A program made the translations under genes and the position numbers. Positions 60,101 to 64,000 of a DNA stretch of 64,000 bases are shown piece by piece. The notes under the pieces are model-generated. The model worked only from the letters and a program-made list of their open reading frames with translations. It was not told where the DNA came from and did not search any database. Positions within the stretch are counted from its first letter, which is position 1. Every line of letters starts with the position of its first letter. Source of the DNA: Gemmata sp051859125 (GTDB lineage: Bacteria > Planctomycetota > Planctomycetia > Gemmatales > Gemmataceae); assembly GCF_051859125.1 (NCBI RefSeq), contig NZ_JBHYGG010000135.1, positions 9,148-73,147 of the forward strand. The letters are read 5' to 3'.

Positions 60101-63100
60101 GTCGTTCTACTTTAACCACGTGCCGCGGTTGGGCGGCGGGGTCGCAATCACGACCGAGGACACGCCCCTCGCGCTCACAGCCGCCAACTTCCTCAGTTCT
60201 GTCTCGGACGCGGACCCGGGCGACACGGTCCAGTCGATCCGCATCGACGCGCTCCCGTCGAACGGCACGCTGCTGTACCAGGGCTCGGCCGTCGCGGTCG
60301 GGCAGATGATCCCGGTGTCGGGGCCGGACTACGACGCCGCGGACTGGCTGGTGTACGCCCCCGCTCCGAACTACGCTACGTACGGTCCCGCGGAACGGGA
60401 AACGATCCGGTACGCGGTCAGCGACGGGCACGACTTCAGTGACACCGGCGACCTGGACATCGTGGTCCAACCCGTCACCGACGCACCGTACCTCACGGTG
60501 TCGGACGTCACGGTGCCGGCCGGGGTTCCGGGCGCGTTCCCGATCTCCGCCGGGTCGGCCGACGACGACGGCTCCGAAGACGTACACATCGACATCCTCA
60601 ACCCGCCGCCCGGCGTGACGTTCAGCGCCGGCGCGCTCGACGTAAACGTCTGGCGGTTGACCCCCGCCGATCTCGCGGACCTTCAGATCGTGGTCGCGTC
60701 CCCGGTCCCCACCACGTTCGAATTAACGGTACACGTCTACACCGTCGATCCCGGCTCGTTCCCCCCGCAATCCATCCAGAAGACGATCACCGTCACGACG
60801 CAGGCCCCAACGATTGACACGATCAGCGTGCCGGCGACCGGCGTCGAGGGCACCGCGATCACCCTGACCGCGTCCGCATCGGACCCGTCCACGGCCGGGC
60901 TGACGTACACCTGGCAGGTGTTCACTCCGAACGGCGTGATCGAACTGGACGGTGCGAGTGCCAGCTTCACGCCTCTCGACAACGGGCCTTCGCCGGTCGT
61001 CCTGACGGTGACCGACGGACTCGGGGCGGTCGCACACTCGCAACCCCGGCACATCCACATCGACAACGTGAACCCCGTGATCGCATCGGTCGCGAACAAC
61101 GGGCCGGTGGGCGAGGGCTCACCCGTGACGATCACGGTGGACGCGAGCGACGCGGCGGGCGTCTACGACCCGCTCGCGTACTTCTTCGACTACGACAACG
61201 ACGGCGCCTATGAGTCGATGGACCCGACCCACGTGTTCCCAGCGGCCGGGGAGTACACGGTCGGGGTCCGCGTCGTCGACGGCGACGGCGGGGAGGCCGA
61301 GGGCACCACGACGGTCACCGTGACGCACGCGAACCCGACCGACCCGACCGACAGCGACGCAGGCGTGAACACGGTGGCCGAGGGGGCGGTGACCGGCACC
61401 GCGGTCGGCGTCACCGCGGCAGCCGCTCAGTTGAACGGCCTCGCGATCACCTACTCGCTCACGGACGGCGCCGGCGGGCGGTTCGCCATCGACGCGGGCT
61501 CGGGCGTCGTGACCGTCGCCGACGCGAGCCGGCTCGACTTTGAGACCGCGGCGAGCCACACGATTACGGTTCAGGCGTCGGACGGGAAGGGCGGCACCTC
61601 GACGGCCGACTTCGTGATCGCGGTCACCAACGCGGCCCCGGGCGCGGTCACGGACGCGAACTCCGCACCGGACACGGTCACCGAGGGCGCGGCGGTGGGA
61701 ACAGCGGTCGGGGTCACGGCGTCCGCGACCGACGTGAACGGCCCGGTCGTGACGTACACCCTCACGGACAGCGCCGGCTCGCCGTTCGCCATCGACCCGG
61801 CCACGGGCGTCGTGACGGTCGCGAACCCCGCGCTCCTCGACTACGAGACCGCGACCGCCCACACGATCACCGTGCAGGCGAGCGACGGGCATGGGGGCGT
61901 ATCGACCGAGACGTTCACGATCGCGGTCACCAACGTGAGCCCGGGCGCGGTCACGGATGCCGACGATACCACGAACACCGTGCCCGAGGGCGCGGCCGCC
62001 GGCACGGCGGTCGGGGTCACCGCAACCGCACTGGACGTGAACGGACCGGCCGTGACCTACTCGCTCACCGACGATGCCGACGGGCGGTTCGCCATCGACG
62101 CCGGCTCGGGTGCCGTGACGGTCGCGAACGCCAGTCGCCTAAACTTCGAGACCGCGGCGAGCCACACGATCACCGTGCAGGCGTCGGACGGCAAGGGCGG
62201 CGCCTCCTCACAGACATTCACCGTCGGCGTCACCAACGTCGACCCGGGTGCGGTCACAGATGCCGATGCCACCACGAACGTCGTGTCCGCGGGGGCGGCG
62301 ACGGGAACGCGGGCCGGGGTCGCCGCGACCGCGACCGACGTGAACGGGCCGTCGGTGACGTACACCCTCACGGACGATGCGGACGGGCGGTTCGCGATCG
62401 ACGCGGCCACCGGCGTCGTCTCCGTGGCCGACGGATCGCACCTCGACCCCGGGACCGCGACGAGCCATACGATCACGGTTCAGGCGTCGGACGGGAAGGG
62501 CGGCACCTCGACCCAGACGTTCGCCGTCGCCGTCGCGAGCCGGCCCCTGGACTTCGACTTCCAACCGACCCCCGCGTCCCCGGTACAGCCGGGAGCGGTC
62601 GCCGTCGCCCCGGGTGCGGCGTACACCCCGGCCGCGGGGTTCGGGTGGGTCGCCGCGCCCGGGGGGTTCGACAGCGGGGCGCTCGCGGTTCTCGCCGGGA
62701 GCCCGCTGGCCGCGGAACTCCGCGACGGCGCGCTGGGCACCGCGGGGCCGGCCGGGGCCGCGACGTTCCGCATCGACCTGGGGTCGGCCGCACCGGTCCA
62801 CCTCGCGACGTTCCTGGGGAACGGGCTCAGCGCCTACGCCGGGGTCGAGGTCGCGTACAGCACCGACGGGGTCACCTTCGCCCCGCTCACCCCGGACACC
62901 GGGGCCGCGGTCCCGGCCGGCGCGTTCGTGCCGGTGTCGTCGGCAACGCGGGTTTCGGCCGGGATCACCCCGGGGCGGTCCGCCGGGGTGTACGCGGTGT
63001 GGGTCCGGTTCCAGGGGCCGGCCGGGTGGGCCGCGACCGGCGTGTCGGCCCGCGCCGCGGCCGCGGTCGGCACCCTGTCGGTGGCGGGGCCGGGCGGGGC

Positions 63101-63827
63101 ACCCGCGTCGGACGGCACCTCGGTCGACACGTTCCGGGTGACCGGGGCCGCGCCGGGCGCGGTGCTGACCGTGACGACTACCCTGGGCACGGTCGCGACC
63201 GACGCCCGGCCCGAGTTGGTCGGCACCCAGGTGGTGGCCGACGCGACCGGGGCGGCCGAGGTCCGGGTCCGGCGGCCGTCCGCGGCCGGGACCGCGACGG
63301 TCGCGGCGGCCGACGTCACCGGGGCGGCGGTCGGGTCCACCGCTCAGGAGTACGGCCCGCCGCCCCGGCGGTTCGACATGAAGGCGAACTCGACCGGGAA
63401 GCAGTCGGCCGGCTGGGACCGGGTCATGCCGGGGACGAAGTACTCGGCGGCGACCGGGTACGGGTGGGCCACGACCGGGAACGTGGGGGGCTCGACCGGG
63501 GGCCGGGTGCCGGCGGGCGGGGACGCCGCGGTCCTCGGGGACTACGCGTACGGGCTCACCCCGGTGGCGTTCAAGGTGTTCGTCGGGGCGGGAGTGTCCG
63601 CGACGGTCGCGGTCCACACGTACGCGGCCCCGACCCAGGGGCTCCAGGGGGTCCGGGCGGCGGTGGCCGGCGCGGGCGGCACGACGCAGACGCTCCGGGG
63701 CAACGGGACCGTGACGGTGAGCGGCACGGCCGGGGCCGACGGCGTCCTGACCGTCACGTTCTCCGTCGCCCCCGGGTCGTCCCTGTGGATCGTCAACGCC
63801 ATCGAGGTCACCCGCACCGGAAGGTGA
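54147..63827 (+). CDS. Giant multidomain surface protein (3226 aa)
   Basis: The start is ATG 54147 with no clear ribosome site. A basic head ends in the LEPREVPA motif (residues 34-41), then ADGGLGSGSLRSAI (CSLREAI-type). A parallel beta-helix follows, with a Gly-rich part (about 295-720: GGxGGxGG repeats like PE-PGRS proteins), ending with DIGAFES near 860. Next are an IPT/TIG domain (about 990-1070), cadherin-like and VCBS-type domains, FG-GAP repeats (about 1550-1875; WADVNRDGHLDAVIG, DADGDGDLDLL), an Fn3 domain (about 1885-1990), a PKD domain (about 2310-2395) and four cadherin-like repeats of 101 residues (about 2400-2800). Two related beta-sandwich domains (FDFQP and FDMKANS to GYGW) close the protein. 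It probably acts in adhesion or polysaccharide binding outside the cell. No LPXTG or autotransporter domain is seen. Confidence 0.92.
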   Translation: MPPPNPLLTWCRAFRNRRRVTTIRRSSPLAAEPLEPREVPATFTVTNFADGGLGSGSLRSAIISSNTSFQNQTNTINLGTGTYTLSLTGQVEDRAATGDLDITGTQTMVIQGAGASQTFIDARQIDRVFDVIGSGVTVTFKNLTITGGRLVGNPGQFDDNYIFLAGGGIQSGGANVTLDGVAVSGNEVNSGGTSAGGGISATGGSLTIQNSTISNNKAAFTTNLLAYTYSLNGANGADGVDNPFGTSTPEDGHPGGDGLPGYGSDTNHYPVSAYGGGVHSSNATVQIVNTTISSNQVAGGAGHTGGSGGIGGDGAVANLGSGGHGQGGQGGTGGTGSSGGNAGGAAVQVAGGTLTLTNVQVTSNSAIGGNGGNGGLGGDGGLSYSGAGGLGGDGGTGGAAFGAVHAQRNATVQITGTTISNNSATGGAGGQGGQGGRTGQPGTGFGYSSGGAGVGGVGGAGGSVNGAGLAVIDGTATITGATVQSNNATGGAGGVGGVGGLGHSGVYGQSIGPHGGGWAGAGGTGGAVSGVGVFLGGTVTIQDTLVQQNTGTAGAGGTGGLGGTGGNGQTNTYVFLSGYDGAKGGVGGTGGTGGAATGGGLSGGGKLTLRGTTIANNSLVAGTPGNGGNGGRGGNGGYGVVTDGNGGRGGNGGNGGVAGVVRGGGVYLNTTAGSTVANATVGFNTLTAPSVTSRGGAGGSGGSGDTNGLGGASGSDWAGTATNEGGGVYAIGTVTVANATVAFNSTGLAGGGTGVKFINTIVGSNTGTDVIPTAAAFTSAGHNLIGSRTGTTGFGGNGDLVNVTPGLVSTLALRGGKTPVFAFQSSTSLAVDAGTDPASVLGTSLTTDQRGLTRPIGSAPDIGAFESATNFVSTAYNFPASAVAGADVQGTMTVLIGDNVTGFVAQATVPSGGATLAAAGLPPGWTITPYLSGFEIQSGAPATGVYTIPLTLHTSSTAPYGSAIQLRFVDTGGLATPAVTVRYPVPTLASVNPTAANEGSATKLTVIGNGFGIGSVVMFEGIALATTYVNRTTLTATLPASVAESGPVNVTVFSPTPGGGTSNAVNFTVTNVAPTGVIPDRYVVYPGSETVSVGAGFVSAFDPSAADTAAGLRYSFARRTTALAATYATAGTSTAYSVPVSAAGTTTYYARVIDQDGGYTDYTANVFAVATNAAPTLTGANNLPAINEDNVANTGATVASLVAGKLGDADAVSGRGIAVTGLTGSHGKWQFSTDDGRTWTDFGPVSDASATLLGAADTDRVRYLPNAQDGTTATITFRGWDQTDGRTTGATGVSVSTNDGATAYSGDTATATQIVTEVNDSPVFTTLDYTMGRDGVIRIPVADVLAATPPGPAPESGQTLTLLGVRVDTFGQVPGSAVVSGGNILFRPMAGRSGYALLYFTVQDNGRTNGGIDPKQGGGLIRVLVGSTPAPGAADDTLPTVTQGSPAFVIPDSTLVLNDSPTTPRIYGGSVTLVAVGNAVGGTVELLDPPGHGARVQFTPDPTFTGVASFTYTITDDQSHTQSEATARFVVQPTNPVIDLSPPVGWTTATWADVNRDGHLDAVIGSTVYLSDGTGNFTSTFDTIGLPQLNSMRFGDYNRDGYLDVLGVTPEGEARIYVYSHSTGTFTQANFTYAAYGFTSVSHAYWADFNNDGALDVILSGYVMSNSVGVASTGFLISGSAGALTPYIGPRVLITSASFADADGDGDLDLLASTSNGPQYFQNSGGFFSTSVNPTNNTNGTISAWGDYDGDGLPDFVASGFNALVGPEFGLYRNSGGGTFTFTGLIEASQQNESAMQWADVDSDGDLDFIYSRNGGLFIQVNDGGLFGQATATDVPVRSQINPGAIAWGDFNGNGTLDVLQPASSTLVPTVVENYGAAPTSRPTAPTDLTVTAPATGNTVRLGWDGASDDNTPAPALTYTVRIGTTPGGNDVVSAPALADGTRLVAAPGAYSRPFADVTLVGGRMYYWEVQAVDATLRGSVFTSGSFYFNHVPRLGGGVAITTEDTPLALTAANFLSSVSDADPGDTVQSIRIDALPSNGTLLYQGSAVAVGQMIPVSGPDYDAADWLVYAPAPNYATYGPAERETIRYAVSDGHDFSDTGDLDIVVQPVTDAPYLTVSDVTVPAGVPGAFPISAGSADDDGSEDVHIDILNPPPGVTFSAGALDVNVWRLTPADLADLQIVVASPVPTTFELTVHVYTVDPGSFPPQSIQKTITVTTQAPTIDTISVPATGVEGTAITLTASASDPSTAGLTYTWQVFTPNGVIELDGASASFTPLDNGPSPVVLTVTDGLGAVAHSQPRHIHIDNVNPVIASVANNGPVGEGSPVTITVDASDAAGVYDPLAYFFDYDNDGAYESMDPTHVFPAAGEYTVGVRVVDGDGGEAEGTTTVTVTHANPTDPTDSDAGVNTVAEGAVTGTAVGVTAAAAQLNGLAITYSLTDGAGGRFAIDAGSGVVTVADASRLDFETAASHTITVQASDGKGGTSTADFVIAVTNAAPGAVTDANSAPDTVTEGAAVGTAVGVTASATDVNGPVVTYTLTDSAGSPFAIDPATGVVTVANPALLDYETATAHTITVQASDGHGGVSTETFTIAVTNVSPGAVTDADDTTNTVPEGAAAGTAVGVTATALDVNGPAVTYSLTDDADGRFAIDAGSGAVTVANASRLNFETAASHTITVQASDGKGGASSQTFTVGVTNVDPGAVTDADATTNVVSAGAATGTRAGVAATATDVNGPSVTYTLTDDADGRFAIDAATGVVSVADGSHLDPGTATSHTITVQASDGKGGTSTQTFAVAVASRPLDFDFQPTPASPVQPGAVAVAPGAAYTPAAGFGWVAAPGGFDSGALAVLAGSPLAAELRDGALGTAGPAGAATFRIDLGSAAPVHLATFLGNGLSAYAGVEVAYSTDGVTFAPLTPDTGAAVPAGAFVPVSSATRVSAGITPGRSAGVYAVWVRFQGPAGWAATGVSARAAAAVGTLSVAGPGGAPASDGTSVDTFRVTGAAPGAVLTVTTTLGTVATDARPELVGTQVVADATGAAEVRVRRPSAAGTATVAAADVTGAAVGSTAQEYGPPPRRFDMKANSTGKQSAGWDRVMPGTKYSAATGYGWATTGNVGGSTGGRVPAGGDAAVLGDYAYGLTPVAFKVFVGAGVSATVAVHTYAAPTQGLQGVRAAVAGAGGTTQTLRGNGTVTVSGTAGADGVLTVTFSVAPGSSLWIVNAIEVTRTGR
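61347..62558 (+). repeat. Four tandem 303-bp repeats encoding cadherin-like domains
   Basis: Each unit encodes 101 residues with EGAxxGTAVGVTA, NGPxVTYxLTD, RFAIDAxxGVVTVA and ASHTITVQASDGKGG. A 38-bp block is identical at 61566-61603 and 62475-62512, exactly three units (909 bp) apart, so the array arose by duplication and has been partly homogenised. Confidence 0.9.
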
Positions 63828-63868
63828 CCGCGGCCGCGTCATACCGAATCGCGTGGATCAGTTGCCCT

Positions 63869-63936
63869 TGGTGGGGCAGGCATTCTTGCCTGCCTCCGGA
63901 AGCGGTTGGAGGCAGGCAAGAATGCCTGCCCCACCA
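63869..63936. repeat. Nested palindromic element, family A copy 2
   Basis: Perfect 29-bp arms (63869-63897 and 63908-63936) with a 10-nt loop. The arm core GGCAGGCATTCTTGCCTGCC is identical to the element at 16543-16602, and the arms extend further outward (TGGTGGGG). It lies 41 bp after the stop of the giant surface gene. The following 64 bases to the window end show no gene. Confidence 0.93.
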
Positions 63937-64000
63937 GATCGAAACGAATAGATGTTCTTCACGATAAGCTCGGTGCCGGTGCGCACCCGCCGCGTGGCGG

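Noticed and set aside
62208..63842. 544-codon minus-strand open frame at the end of the giant gene
   Set aside because: Arg/Gly/Pro shadow without domains, opposite the cadherin-like repeats and C-terminal sandwiches.

Overview
The window is about 70% GC, and nearly every real gene has long open reading frames on the opposite strand. The gene content points to a planctomycete of the family Gemmataceae (Gemmata-like). The markers are two DUF1559 pseudopilin-like proteins, DUF1501 and DUF1080 proteins, a sulfatase, a cytochrome/WD40 fusion, a TIGR02996 protein, DNRLRE and LEPR-type surface proteins, archaeal-type ProRS and the futalosine menaquinone genes mqnA and mqnC. No rRNA, tRNA, CRISPR array or insertion sequence was found. 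The left edge cuts a hybrid histidine kinase.

Layout. 1-8077: kinase fragment, DinB-like protein, a minus-strand Fe-S nuclease/SF1 helicase, an aldo/keto reductase and an exported beta-propeller. 8625-12185: PAC2 protein, a PhnB/YciI pair and a 17-repeat LRR protein. 12366-16527: four plus-strand genes for exported Cys-rich, pseudopilin, sialidase-like and cytochrome c-thioredoxin proteins, the last split by a homopolymer frameshift. 16620-20991: glycosyltransferase and sugar aminotransferase divergently arranged, then an ECF sigma factor translationally coupled to a FecR/DNRLRE protein. 21101-29880: MFS transporter and a carbohydrate-oriented set (two DUF1080 proteins, a TIM-barrel epimerase, sulfatase, DUF3500, DUF1559).

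29995-37774: exported unknown, HEAT-like protein, ComEA-like protein, cytochrome/WD40 protein, a DUF4214-FKBP surface protein and a MATE exporter. 38055-43385: mqnA, mqnC, membrane protein, ABC ATPase, serine hydrolase. 43564-47596: proS followed by a small accessory patch (HNH nuclease plus 96-aa partner, TIGR02996 protein, Rpn-like nuclease). 47603-53862: queA, small exported proteins, an ArnT-like glycosyltransferase, a lineage-specific protein and DUF1501. 54147-63827 is one 3226-residue surface protein with a Gly-rich beta-helix, FG-GAP, Fn3, PKD and four exact-period cadherin-like repeats.

The most striking non-genic signal is a set of about a dozen long, imperfect palindromes (60-250 bp). 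They lie almost all between genes, often at 3' ends, and several have arms built from short tandem words. Two pairs are clearly related copies, two elements overlap stop codons, one abuts the queA start codon, and one sits in frame inside a glycosyltransferase gene. They look like several families of dispersed hairpin elements; their mobility and function are inferred, not shown.
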